From Rhizopus arrhizus (Eukaryota; Mucoromycota; Mucoromycetes; Mucorales; Rhizopodaceae): a DNA stretch of 64,000 bases. The stretch is from positions 1,984,001 to 2,048,000 of the forward strand of contig JAKZZE010000002.1 in NCBI GenBank assembly GCA_024220505.1. Reading direction: 5' to 3'. The notes below the pieces were generated by a model. That model was given only the letters and a program-made list of their open reading frames with translations. It was not told the DNA's origin and made no database searches. Both the position numbers and the translations under genes were made by a program. Shown piece by piece: positions 31,743 to 42,720 of the stretch; position 1 is the stretch's first letter; each line of letters begins with the position of its first letter.

Positions 31743-34404
31743 TTAATAGTTTTCTTTTGCTGCCTTTGCCAAAACTTCACCTGTCTTTTTAATAACACCT
31801 AAATGAACAATACGATCTCCTGCCATAGCCACGGGATTTGAGCTTCGTCCAATGATCTTTAAAAAAGTTAGGATTGCTTTAGCCGAATCAGAATGATAAT
31901 TCTACTTACAATGCCAGTACAGGGAGCAAAATATTCTTCAATGATATTTCCAAACATGTTTTTAATCCTTGCGATTATTTCACCTTTTCTGATCAATGTA
32001 TTCACACCTGGATAGACTTCTAATATACCTCCTGTCTTTGTATAAATCTATTGTACGTGTAAGTAAATAATAAACGGAGTCTTTAGTCATGTACCCAAAA
32101 GCCCCTTGAGCATAAGATTGTATGTACAGGGCCTAACTCTTCACTTGATCCATCCACTTCATCCACAATGTTACTTATTGAAAACATTTCAAAGTGATCC
32201 AAAATGCGCATAATTCCCATATATGCCCACTATGATTTTGTTTTAATAATAATAAAAAGTACATTTGCTTTATCTGCGTTTCTTACCTGTACATATCTGT
32301 CTTGAAATGTCTGAGGATTTCCTATCTCTACAGTAATCGCTTTGATACCTCGAGCAGCAGCAGCAGATCTCAATGTACCATCTTGTCCTGAGTTATGCAA
32401 TATAATCTGTGGCTGTTGTAATCTTGCCATACTTGCGCCCACAGGATCATTCTATAAACGTATTAAATACAGAAATATCATGACAGGCCACCTTACCATG
32501 TCTGCTCTCACATAATAAGAATTAACTCTTCCAAAACTTGCTGTGTGTAAATCTACCATGTAATTGAACTGTGACATGATTTTGCTCATTAAATGATAGC
32601 AAAACACTTGGGAAGAATATCCATCTTCTTTTCCAGGAAATTGCCGGTTCAAGTCACGTCCATCAGCAAACTCACGCTGAAACTTGAGATAACCCCATAC
32701 GTTCACACAAGGAATGGCTACCAATGTTCCTTTGAGCTGATTGACATCGATTTGTGAGACTACTCTAATAAGAATGAAGTCAATATATATTTCTATTGAT
32801 AGTACTGGAATGTTTACTTGTGAATGCAAGGTACACCATTCAATTCATTTCCATGAACTGCTGCAGTAAGACCAACAACTGGACTAATCCCAAAAGAAAT
32901 TAAACAATCTAATAAAGCAGCAAACAGAATTGTTACTTACCCGTCCTCTTTACCACGACAGACAATCACAGGTAATTTAACCCATTCACCTAACCCTTGA
33001 GTCATGACCTTGATCCATGCAGTACTAATAGTACAAAGTGGGAACTCGTCCACTTCCAATTTCTCTCTTGTGACAGGTGGAGGCACATCTGTATCTTGAT
33101 GTGAGAGAGCAAAAGGGGGTGGTTGGTAAACGATACTAGGATCAAAAGAGATACCCGCAAGACTATCACGACGTCTTGTGCTATCTCGTCTGGTGATGTC
33201 ATCAGGAGGAAGGTCATCGTTGAGAGAAAGAATGGAAAAACGTCTTTCTTCTTCATTATTTTCCACTTTATCCTCATTTTCTTTTCTATTGTTCACAGAA
33301 ACCAATAGACTTGGACGACGATTGAGTGGACGACGCTGACTGGGAACAATTCCATCATAATTCATAGGTGGAGGCGATTCGGATCTCTTTTGAAGTACAC
33401 CTCCAAATGTTTTTCCTTCTTCAATTTGAATAATTACCACAGTTGATTCTAAGTTTATAAAGAATAAGATTAATCATCTTAAAAATTCTTTTTGTTCATA
33501 CCTATTCCACTTTGACCAGCTTGACCGAATTCATTTGTAGCATTTAATAAGATACTCGTAGGTGATGCATCTTCATCTCTTTCCATCATCAAAGTCTCAC
33601 CTGCTTTTAAATCAAATCTTTGTACATGAGCATGATTTTCATCCAATAAAACACTGATCTGGCCTTCAACAACATAAACAAGTGCAAAGGCACCAAATAA
33701 CATGTTCTTTCCAGAGTCAACGTCTCCTTGTAAATCTGTCTCATAAGAGCCAATCTTTTCAACACGAGTCTGTACTTTTCCTGCCTCTTGCTTTAACATA
33801 AATTGTAATGTTTGTATTGGTGGATTTTTTACTTTACAACTCGTTTTCCTATATATTTTTTTTATATGTGTTTATTTTCCTTGGTTCATTTGCTATTATT
33901 ATTTTCATTACCATTCTCCTTGCCAAGTATATGGGAACAAACTATGTACTTTGGTTGCAGTTTCACCGTGAGAGATCAAACAAGATGATTTTTTCGCTTC
34001 AGTGGGTAAGATGATGGTGGTACTTTTGATAAATGTAAATAAATGACATAATTTCTATAAAATCTTTTTTTTTTACCATTTATATCCAGGAAATAAAGAA
34101 AAGTTGCAATCTCTTTGTATTGTATTAATACTGAGTCTCCAAAAGAATTCGTCCTTTTTAAAGTCTTTTTCAGGTGGATAAATAGCTATTTCATCTGTGG
34201 TTCCTAACCCATTTTTCCATGTTTGTGATATGTAATCACGCCTACAAAAAAAAATAGATTAAAATATGAAGAAAAAGAGCATTACTCATCCTTTTCAACT
34301 TACATAGGCTTAAGGCATTTTGCTTGGATGATGCTAGGATCAGGGGACTCTGCTTGGAACAGAGGACCTTCTCTTGAAGGTGTTAGGGGTGAGAGATTGT
34401 TCAT
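31743..34404 (-). CDS. HutD-like cupin fused to an AstE/AspA-type deacylase
   Basis: One gene joining two enzymes' folds. Exons start 34304-34404, 34077-34241, 33912-34022, 33502-33848, 32941-33448 and 32818-32883, then continue to 31743. Frame is preserved through all junctions I checked. The N-terminal part matches HutD/Ves: SQTWKNGLGTTDEIAIYP, WRLSIN, FSLFPGY, then PYTWQGEW and a second cupin half (FGAFALVYVVEGQISVLLDE). A low-complexity acidic and Arg/Ser linker follows. The C-terminal part is a zinc-dependent succinylglutamate desuccinylase/aspartoacylase domain with AAVHGNELNG (zinc ligands His and Glu), the FADGRDLNRQFPG motif, DLHTASFGR (third ligand) and ITVEIGNP. It should hydrolyse an N-acyl amino acid or similar amide. 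HutD belongs to the histidine-degradation context in bacteria, but its activity is unclear. Substrate and physiological link here are unknown. Confidence 0.85.
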
Positions 34405-34662
34405 TCAAGTAAAAAATAGAAGAAAAAGGAAGAAAAAGAAAAAAGGACGGGAAATAAAAAATATAAAAGCTGCATTAAATTACACAAAAACCCACTATTT
34501 ATCACGCTTGACATTTATAAATAGATTCCTTTCGATTTTACTTTTCGTCACTCGTTATTTAAGGAATGCGTATTAAAATTTATTTATGAATTATGATTAT
34601 TACTATTATTAAGAATTAAAAATATTTTATACAATGTTTTATATTCAAAAACTAATAGTCAA

Positions 34663-36159
34663 TCAAGTCAATTTAACTACAAAGGTTCCGCCTAGTGGAA
34701 GAACGTCAAACTCTTCTTTCAAACCGCGTTCCTTGACAGCTTCTTCCAATCTCTTGGGTGGCTCATAAATAGATTCATCTGTCAACACAAATGTACCCCA
34801 ATGAATACCAATCTAAATTAACGTAAGCCTCAAGTTTTTTTTTGAATATTATTTGCTATTACTTACAGATCGTTTACTTTTAACATCTTCATGAACTCTT
34901 ACAGCATCCTCAGGAGAGCAATGAATGGGAGACATAAACCATCGAGGAGAATAAGCTCCGATAGGAATCAATGCTAAATCAAATCCATTAAACTTTTCAC
35001 CAATTTCTATTTATCAAAGTTAAATAACACATAGGAAATCATTTTCATTTTTTTTTTACCCTTAAAAGCAGGACAAAATGGCAGTGTATCTAAATATTTT
35101 GCATCATATTGCTGATCTTTGGTAGCACTGAGTGGAACAGTTCTATAACCTGTATCTCTGCAAATATATTTTTAGTCTTCTTTATTTGAATCTCTTTATG
35201 AATATTTACCCTCCAAAAAATACTTTTCCTTTTGTTGTATTTTCATCAACCATACCTTCAAGACACCAAGAGGCCCAAAGGGTCTTATTTCTATCAAATA
35301 TACCTCTTCCTGTGAAATGTTGACAAGGAGTGCATGTCAATCGAACTTGTGAAACGACTTGGTTATCTACATGCCTCTCCAACATGGATGAATCCCACCA
35401 ATCAAGTTCAATAACCCGTTGATCACCGTTTCTATCTACTGATTTTTCCAAGTTGAACCATTTCTTGTTACCTAAGGGGACATAGAATTTACAGTCGGGG
35501 TTTAATTGACTGACTTTGTTGATTGTCTGTTCATCCAAATGATCGTAACTAATGGTAATAAGTACATGACAAAGTGAAGGATAAAACAATTAATTTTACT
35601 GGTTATGCGATATGACGACAGCATCAATAGGTGGTAGATCAGTTAACTGACAAGGTACATCTGTATATCGCTTTGGACCTGCGAACTGTACAGGTGAACA
35701 TCTAATCATTTTGTTAACTTCTTTGCTTGATAACCCACTTTCTTACCTTTCCGAAAAAATGGGATCTAATAGAATATTAAATCCATTCAATTGAACAAGC
35801 ACACAGGCACTAGAATTTAGAAAAAAAAAAAGTAAGTCACATAATGACCAAAAAAGGACATGTGCTTATTACTGCCCCAACCAGGTTGCTTTGATGACAC
35901 CTTCTTCTCCTTGCTTTATCAAGTCCCAATCCATTTTGACAGGTTGTGGAGGTTTCATCGATTTAACTTCCTCAAAAACTCGTTTAGATTCTGCTGTCCA
36001 AAACATCCTGGCAATTGAACCTAGACCATGAGAGGTAAACGACGGCCAGGGATTCTTGAATCCGTTACCATCGTGGTGGGGTTTTTTTCCTTGAGCGTAA
36101 GCTGTTGACATGGGTAAAAGTGTAATGACTGAAAGTGCTGCTGCTGCTCGACGAAACAT
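34663..36159 (-). CDS. NAPE-PLD-like metallo-beta-lactamase-fold hydrolase
   Basis: Resembles N-acylphosphatidylethanolamine phospholipase D and its fungal relatives, zinc enzymes that release N-acylethanolamines from membrane lipids. The metal-binding HNHYDHLD motif is assembled across an intron near 35,530-35,610. Other signs are the [16 protein letters not shown] strand region, [13 protein letters not shown] (a metal His), FGGDTGYR (the bridging Asp) and [13 protein letters not shown] (the last His). The start at 36,159 gives an N-terminus ([20 protein letters not shown]) that could be a signal or mitochondrial targeting segment. The frame is open further upstream to 36,276, but that part looks non-coding. 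There are five or six exons. A LINE 3' end lies only 138 bases upstream of the start. The substrate in this fungus is not known. Confidence 0.85.
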
Positions 36160-36296
36160 GTAAGCTTTTATATCAAAAGAGAAAGAAAGATCAGATAATC
36201 CACAGGCTTTACTTAAACAATCCCGGATAAATTTTAGGCACGACAAAACCCGAGAAGCCGCACTGATAGAACACAAAAAAAAGACTGCTGTCTTTA

Positions 36297-38080
36297 TTTT
36301 TTTTTAATATTTATTAAAACTCATCGAAGAATATAAGGGTTAAGAGTGATACAAGTGTATGAAACAGTGACTTATAAAAATACAAAATTTATTAGAATAA
36401 AGAATTGTAAGCGGACAGTTTCAATAGTTCCTTCTGGATTTGATTGAGGACAATCTCATCCAAGACAGGAGTCTGTTCAAAGAATTGTTGTCAGTGGGTT
36501 TCACAAATGAATCGAATGACTGTAGCAAAAAAATCATAGATTGTAAACTTGTCATGGTAGTGTAAGATGTAATACTTGGATAATCTAAGTGTAGATAGGT
36601 CCTCGAATATTGAGCTGCAGTTGGGATCTTTAGGATTTGATAAGTATTTCTTGAAGGCTGCGTTCCACAGGTCTTGTTTTTGAATACAAGTAAAGAGCAT
36701 ATGCTGCTCTGTTTCTGGTAGTTTGCACAATCGGCAATAGTCGTCGTCTACCTTTGCTGGTATGATTCTATGCAGATTGGCTCGAGTGGATAATTTCTTA
36801 TGAAGAAGTCTGTACCATACATTTCTAGGAATATGGTGCATAGGGCTACTGATAAAAGCTTTCTAGTTGTTGTGATTTATGTTTGTGATTTGTGAGTTTG
36901 AGTTGAAGCTGAAGATTGTCTTTAGTTGACGATTCTTTAATGCTGTTATATTGATATCGTCATAGCTCATATGTTGAATGAATGGGTCAAAGTTGATACT
37001 TGATTCAATTGGATTGCCTTCATTGTTAAATTCAAGATCATGCTGTTCAGCTGATAATAAAGATGCAAAATACGACTTGAAGGTAAGGTTTCCAGTAAGA
37101 ACGGCATTTTTGATTTTTTGTAGAAGATTGGGAGAGCCACAATGTTGTCTGTTTTTGAACTGTAAACCATTTGAAAGGAAATCTCGTTCAAAGAAATGAT
37201 ATGCTTTTTGTGCTTGGAGAAACTTGCTAAACTTGGATTTTTCTTGTGGGTCTTCCTCGCATATATTTTTGAAGGGAATGAGCAGACTAGTTTGTGATGA
37301 TATTATCAGGACATTTTCGGTAGGAAAACGAGGACAGGAGTCCAAAGCACTAAACATAGGGACTAGTGAATATTGGCCTTTCATGTTACCATAGGATCTG
37401 GAATGTTTGAATATCAAAGGGATGACGTGTGAGGGAGCATCAAATGAAGATTGCAGAGTAAATATCAACATCTTGTACAGAAAGTCTGGTATCCTTTGAC
37501 GACAGCTTAACAGTAGTGGATTGATATATCGAAACTGGAAAACCTTTTGCTGAACTTCTACATTCAATAATGAAACACCACCTTTGTTTTTCGGCTGTTC
37601 TAAAGTTGTACGAGCAATCCTGGAAAACAGGTTGTGAGTCACGAATTGATACACAATAGAAGACACCTTGTTGTAAAAGCTTTTTGGAAGACTTGCAATT
37701 CGCAGAAAATGCCACAACCTGGAGAGTATGGGTGTATTAGCAAGGTGTGCCCTGCCGTAAACGGAAAGTTGGCGCTGTGAATGAATGTTAACCGATCGTT
37801 CAAGCTCGCTGATGGTTCCTTTATAGAATATAGTTCGTTGATGAACCATATTGGGTATCCAAGGTACTTGATGCAGCCTAATGATTGAGAGTCGAACCAC
37901 CTGTGGCCATTATGACCGATCAATTCTTTGAGTCGATTGTTGAATGTGGACCCACCGGCTAAAGGAAATGCTACCGACTTGGAATAATTTACTTGAAAGT
38001 TAGATGCACCATTATATACTTTTAGACACTCTTGTAATTCTAGAAATTCTTCCTTAGAATTGATAAATATAAGTAATCCA
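36297..38080 (-). pseudogene. 5'-truncated LINE retrotransposon, copy 1
   Basis: A minus-strand non-LTR retrotransposon remnant that keeps the C-terminal part of its reverse-transcriptase ORF. It runs from just after the YADD region (LLIFINSKEEFLELQECLKV, then NYSKSVAFPL and IKYLGYPIW) to the 3' tail. A C-terminal zinc-binding tail is present (YCRLCKLPETEQHMLFTC). The coding region is broken by a frameshift near 37,800, a TAG near 36,865 and a TGA near 36,490. The 3' end is AT-rich and ends in an A tract (T run at 36,297-36,305). The 5' truncation point is near 38,080, directly against the Fanzor-like relic, so the apparent open frame up to 38,217 is a chance continuation. Its 3' UTR matches the copies at 45,981 and 62,709. 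Confidence 0.85.
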
Positions 38081-38081
38081 A

Positions 38082-39663
38082 AAACCAATTCAAAGTCTTC
38101 TTCAGACTTGCTGAACTGTCTGAAGCTGAACAGACGAAACAGTTTGCTTGTTTCCCGCAACGTATCATCTTTATTGTTTGCGACACGACGTTGGATAGCA
38201 AAATAATCCATCACCATGTTCTCAAGAGCAAAAAGAATCCAAAAACAGGAAGCAAGTTTATGACATGGGGTGCCGTCGTAGACCTAAATAAAAAGGCGTT
38301 CAAACATCAAGAATTTCAAAAGTCTTTGCGGTTTCAAGGAACTCTCGAAACAGATGGAGTCGTTATCTCCATAATAAAGCAAAACACTGGAACAAGCAGA
38401 AAGTCGCCTAAATCCAACACTGAAAAGAAAGTGGACGGTAATCAAATAGAGCATATTGAAGGATTAGGTCAAGCCGACTTAAAGAGCACTGAAGACAAGT
38501 GTGTCTTGATAGACCTTGGAAGGCGGGACTTGATGTACTGCATGAAAGAAACCAGCACTGTTGAAGAAAAACAAACACGTATATTTACCAAGAACAACCG
38601 CTCAAAATGTTCAAGGCACTTTAGATACTTAAGAAAGCGTACTCAACCTTTTGTGGTCCAGAAAGCCGAAACAATCCTTTCTAGATCTGAATCCAACTCT
38701 GTAAACTTGAAAAAGCTTGTGCAGTACATTGAAACAAGAGCATCAATAAAAAACACTTTGTACGAATATTATGAAAACGTGACAACAAAGTCTAAAAGAA
38801 CATATTTCCTTGAATCCGAATTTGACTTCGAGTCGACCAAAAATGTAATTTGTATTATGGAAATCTGTTCATAGCAAGAATCCGTGGTTTTTTCCTCAAA
38901 CCGAGAATTACTCTACTGATAGCTCTGTAAAGCCCCAACTGTATACCATCTACCTACAAACAATGCTACAACAAAAGCATATTTCAGAAAGACTAGATAA
39001 TAGTGAGAAAAGCAAAGTTCTAGGACTGGCAAAAGAGATGTATAGACGACCACAGCAAAGCAATTACAAAAAAACTATCAGTACAGCATTAGTAAAGCTA
39101 CAACTTTTACCTTTTCGAAAATTGAAGTTTTCAAGTAAACTCTTCTTTGACCAGAATGATCAAAAATTGGTGCGTAACTTAAAAGCAAAGTTTGGCCAAG
39201 GTGCTGCCTTAGTTTTTGGAGATTGGTCCACCCTAATATCAAGTATCAAGAACCGACAAGAAGCAAGTGATTAATCAGGATGTTAAAGAAGAACGAGTTT
39301 GTTGTCTACTTAATCAATGAATGCAAAACATCTTTCCATTGCCTAACCTGTGAAAATGAATTAGAAAAATTCAAAACTGTGCCAAATTCTCGCCCTTACC
39401 AACGGAAAAAGAAGCCAAACGTGCTATGCAATGGTTTGCTGAGGTAACACAAAGAAACAAATAAACTAGATTAATTCTTGATAACTAATGCAGTGCTAGG
39501 TGTAAGAGCCTTTCATGCCTTAAACAATAACCCACAGGAATAAAAAGAAGACTTTGGAATCGCGATCAAGCAGCCGTATTGAGTTTTCTCAAGATCCTAA
39601 ATAGTTTGAGAAAGACTGGCGAACGCCCTAGCCTTTTCACCAGAAAATATCCTTTAGACTAAT
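38082..39663 (+). pseudogene. Broken Fanzor/TnpB-type gene
   Basis: A decayed gene of the eukaryotic TnpB-like (Fanzor) family. The N-terminal region is recognisable (GAVVDLNKKAFKHQEFQKSL, then GTLETDGVVISIIKQNT). A RuvC-I-like strand follows (KCVLIDLGRRDLMYC, catalytic Asp in IDLG), then a RuvC-II-like LVFGDWS, the zinc-ribbon start INECKTSFHCLTCENE, and RuvC-III in RRLWNRDQAAVLSFLKI. The frame is broken after 38,874, again near 39,274, and by an in-frame TAA between the ribbon and RuvC-III. One possible intron (about 39,438-39,491) remains. Its 5' end is cut by the LINE insertion. It differs clearly from the intact Fanzor at 59-62 kb, so it is a separate lineage and not a copy. It is probably non-functional as a protein. 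No flanking inverted repeats were found. Confidence 0.75.
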
Positions 39664-39934
39664 CATCTTTAAGTAGAACAAAAGTAGGAAAATCATAAAA
39701 AATTCACTACCAAGGTTATCGCTTTGGTCATTTAATACAGATATTGCATTAAAATAAGTACAAAGCGAAAACAATAAATGTACTAAACGAAGTTTATTTT
39801 CTTCAAATCGACAAAATTTACCAGCCTCACTGTATCTATGGACTGTCCTGTGACATTTAAACAACAAAAATTACTTTCCGAAAGTGTTGTATTGATACAT
39901 TCTTTTTTTTAAAAAAAAAAGGGGGGGGGGGTTA
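39664..39934. other. Spacer with T8-A10-G10 run
   Basis: Short AT-rich spacer. The run of T, A and then ten G at about 39,903-39,931 is unusual here and could be a sequencing or assembly weak point. Confidence 0.5.
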
Positions 39935-40010
39935 CAGTCACCGTAAGAATACGCGTCATATAAAAATGTAGAAAAAAATCTTTTTCCTTTTTCTTTTGAT
40001 TTGCGTTAAT

Positions 40011-40012
<2 letters not shown>

Positions 40013-40047
<35 letters not shown>
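40013..40047. repeat. Poly(A) tract inside the left inverted repeat
   Basis: About 35 consecutive A. The matching place in the right repeat (near 42,648-42,660) has a much shorter run, so the tract has expanded after the element formed. Length is likely unreliable. Confidence 0.65.
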
Positions 40048-40049
<2 letters not shown>

Positions 40050-40117
40050 AATGGTAAGTTTTTTACAATTTACTCAGTAAAACGGTTAGTAGAAAGGCAT
40101 GACAACATCTAGTAGGC

Positions 40118-40316
40118 GAACGGACCTGCTGGCCTTCGTGTCAGGACAAGCCTTGTAGCTGAAGTTGCCTCATGCCTGCTGTTAGCGATTGAACGGACCT
40201 GCTGGCCCTCGTGTCAGGACAACTCCTTGTAGAGAGCGAACATCTACTAATGTCTGTGTCAGGTTTTGAACGGACCTGCTGGCCTTCGTGTCAGGACAAC
40301 TCCTTGTAGAGATCTG
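40118..40316. repeat. Three ~75-bp tandem units in the left inverted repeat
   Basis: Units begin at 40,118, 40,191 and 40,268, each with GAACGGACCTGCTGGCC(T/C)TC followed by GTGTCAGGACAA. The right repeat of the same element has a single unit at about 42,525-42,575. Spacing is 73 and 77 bases. The unit is notably GC-rich against its surroundings. Confidence 0.85.
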
Positions 40317-40969
40317 GCGGTTTACTGACTTTTTTTTTTATTTGTAGGTTTGATATTGTCTTTGTAATTTTAGCAACTTTTAAATATATACGTTTCAAAA
40401 TAAAATCGGCTTTTTCTTTTTCTTGAACTCTATTATTATTTTGTTTATATTATATATTCAGTAAAAGTAGCAATGCTAAATGAGCTATTGTTTTTTATTA
40501 TAAGTACACTCTAATTTCAACAGTTATATTATGAAGTACGCTCTACGTAAATATAGGCGGTTTATTGACATTGGTCCGAAATGATATCTCAATCTACATC
40601 AACTGCTGTTGAATTTATATTTCCCCTTTCCCCTCCCTCTCCTCTTTCCCCCCTTACTCACTTACATTCATTAAGTCTTTCATTTTTTTCTTTCAGAAAA
40701 AACCAGTTCAATGAAACTAAAAATGCTATTTATAAAACGATATATATTGTTTAAATATGTATGATGCAGCTTCCTACATTTCACTGGTATAATAAATAAT
40801 AAGCCATAATAGAGATATTTGTCATCATCTGGTATCATAATTGTTATCGTATCCCAACATACTTTAAACTTGATTCATATTCAATTTATAAGAAATCAGA
40901 GTAGTGAATGCTTTACAAAGATCTATTACAGTCTTTTCTCTATTATTCTGTCATAACTAATTCCACTCC

Positions 40970-41107
40970 TTTAACTCAATACAAGTTGTTTTAATATAGC
41001 TCCTGATGCAATGGGGCATAAATGAAAAATAGATCTACTTAAATAATTATAAATAGTCCACTTGCATAACCAGGAACAGGTCTTCATACTAAAACTGATT
41101 CATACTA
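40970..41107. repeat. 138-bp direct repeat, copy 1
   Basis: Nearly identical to 42357-42494 (a handful of substitutions). It contains AATACAAGTTGTTTTAATAT and ends ATTCATACTA. Together with copy 2 it flanks the PD-(D/E)XK gene fragment. Confidence 0.88.
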
Positions 41108-41214
41108 GATCCACAGCTATAATTAATTAAAGTATCTTGAGAAGGATTTAATTGAATCTTCGTGAAAAGGATATAAATACCAGATACAATAATATTAAAT
41201 AAAAATATAACTTT

Positions 41215-42356
41215 TTAATTCTCGTTGAATTTTATAGTCTTTTTTATTCTTACGAGATAACACAGGCATGGATGATAAAAACAGTTATATCTGCTTCTAT
41301 CAACTGTCTTCTCGGTGATTGCCTTTAAAATTTTAGGCTCTAGAGTATCGTTAGTGCCATTTGTTGCTTTTGTAACTCTTGTTGACACATTTTCTTTGGT
41401 ATAGCAATTAATGTAGATTGTTTTGACTACATTATACAAATGTTCAAAGTAAGGAACTAACCGAGGTAGCTCATCAAGTGACATAGAGACTCTGAAGTTG
41501 TCCAGCTCTATCATTACACAAACCCCATCAACATATTGACAGATATAGAACTGTAAATTTGTACCTAAAGTATATGTTGATATTAAATTATCAAAATAAA
41601 ACATGTATCGGCTTATTATATATAATACTTACCAACAGCCATAACTGTGAAGGTGGTTTTTAAGTTGTATTCTTCAATTGCCGTTTTTGCGAACAGTCCC
41701 AACCGGTGTAAATCAACGTTTACTTTGTTGTGGTTTGTAGCGTTGTCAACTGTTTTAACTTCTATGAAGCCGATTGTTTTCAAATCATTTTCAAAGCAAC
41801 CATCAGGTCTGTTCTTGGTTGGTTTTATTTGTTCTTCATTACTGCTTATACCGAAAGGGATTGTATTAATCCATTTAAAAATTATGTTGTTTTTGTCACA
41901 GTCAAACAATGACTGGAGAAAGGATTGTAGATAGCGAGTACATAGTTCATACTCCTTGATTTTCTTTCTTTGTGTCATACTTGGTAGTGTTTCAACTAAT
42001 GCCTTAAAACAAAGTAACAGCTTGAGAAGTATGGGGTCTACGTCTTCAGTTATAATGTTAATTATTTTTTTTACAGCATTGAATTTAGTCAGAACTCCGC
42101 TGTTGAGTTCGTTGGCAATAGTGATTAGGTCAATAATGATATCGTTTGTAACATTTTGACCTGTAGATTCGAACTTGAGACTGTCAAGAACGTTCTTGCG
42201 GACGTCTTCAATGCTTGTGGTTGTAAAATAATGATCTAATTCTGGATCATAAGCATTTTTTCCAATCAATAAAATGTTAGATAAAGCAAGGAGTTGTTGG
42301 AGATTAGACTCATAGCTGAGCAGTTTAGAGTCGCTGATAGGATCATAAACGTTAAG
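41215..42356 (-). pseudogene. 5'-truncated PD-(D/E)XK-like gene fragment
   Basis: Two exons on the minus strand (42356-41637 roughly, and 41594 to 41215) join in frame across a standard GT-AG intron. The N-terminal boundary coincides exactly with the start of direct repeat copy 2 at 42,357, where the gene is cut. The protein has an Asp, Glu and Lys in RPDGCFEND followed by IGFIEVKT, the arrangement of a PD-(D/E)XK nuclease core. The upstream part is helical and Lys-rich. The C-terminal part (YICQYVDGVCVMIELDNF onward) may complete the sheet. I do not recognise the family by name. Comparable lineage-specific nuclease-fold proteins are common in Mucorales genomes as far as I recall. It lacks a start codon context and is probably a captured fragment. 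Confidence 0.6.
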
Positions 42357-42494
42357 TTTAACTCAATACAAGTTGTTTTAATATAGCTCCTGATGCAATG
42401 GGGCATAAATGAAAAATAGATCTTCTTAAATAATTATAAACAGTCCACTTGCATAACAAGGAACAGGTCTTCATACTAAAATTTATTCATACTA
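42357..42494. repeat. 138-bp direct repeat, copy 2
   Basis: Lies immediately inside the right inverted repeat of the TIR element. It matches 40970-41107 in the same orientation. The gene fragment between the copies stops abruptly at this repeat, which suggests a segmental duplication or an insertion event. Confidence 0.88.
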
Positions 42495-42720
42495 CAAATA
42501 AAAAATAAAAGTCAGTAAACCGCCAGATCTCTACAGGGAGTTATCCTGACACGAAGGCCAGCAGGTCCGTTCGCCTACTAGATGTTGTCATGCCTTTCTA
42601 CTAACCGTTTTACTGAGTAAATTGTAAAAAACTTACCATTAGTTTTCTTTTTTTTTTATTAAGAAAAAGGAAAAAGAATTTTTTCTGCATATTTATATGA
42701 CGCGTATTTTTTAGTGCGAT

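Larger units (their letters stand above)
39935..42720. mobile_element. TIR element carrying a PD-(D/E)XK gene fragment
   Basis: Long imperfect inverted repeats define it: left about 39,935-40,348, right about 42,491-42,720. They share AATACGCGTCATATA near the outer ends, the GGTAAGTTTTTTACAATTTA block, AGGCATGACAACATCTAGTA and GCGGTTTACTGACTTTT. The left repeat is longer because a 75-bp unit is present three times instead of once and an A tract (about 40,013-40,047) has expanded. The outermost bases are eroded on the right, so the ends and target duplication are uncertain (CAGTCACCGTAAG is the likely left terminus, preceded by TTA). There is no transposase. The interior holds a 138-bp direct repeat and an intron-containing gene fragment. 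Confidence 0.7.

Noticed and set aside
33808..34014. 68-codon plus-strand frame with hydrophobic residues, opposite the HutD gene
   Set aside because: It lies antisense to introns 2-3 and exons 3-4 of the HutD-AstE gene, whose frame is strongly supported. Hydrophobic T-rich codons arise from A-rich introns read backwards.
36160..36276. N-terminal extension of the NAPE-PLD-like protein
   Set aside because: The extra 39 residues have no targeting character or family match. The Met at 36,159 gives a plausible targeting segment.
40100..40320. Tandem units as a CRISPR-like array
   Set aside because: Three units with near-identical spacers inside a transposon end, in a eukaryote, do not form a repeat-spacer array.
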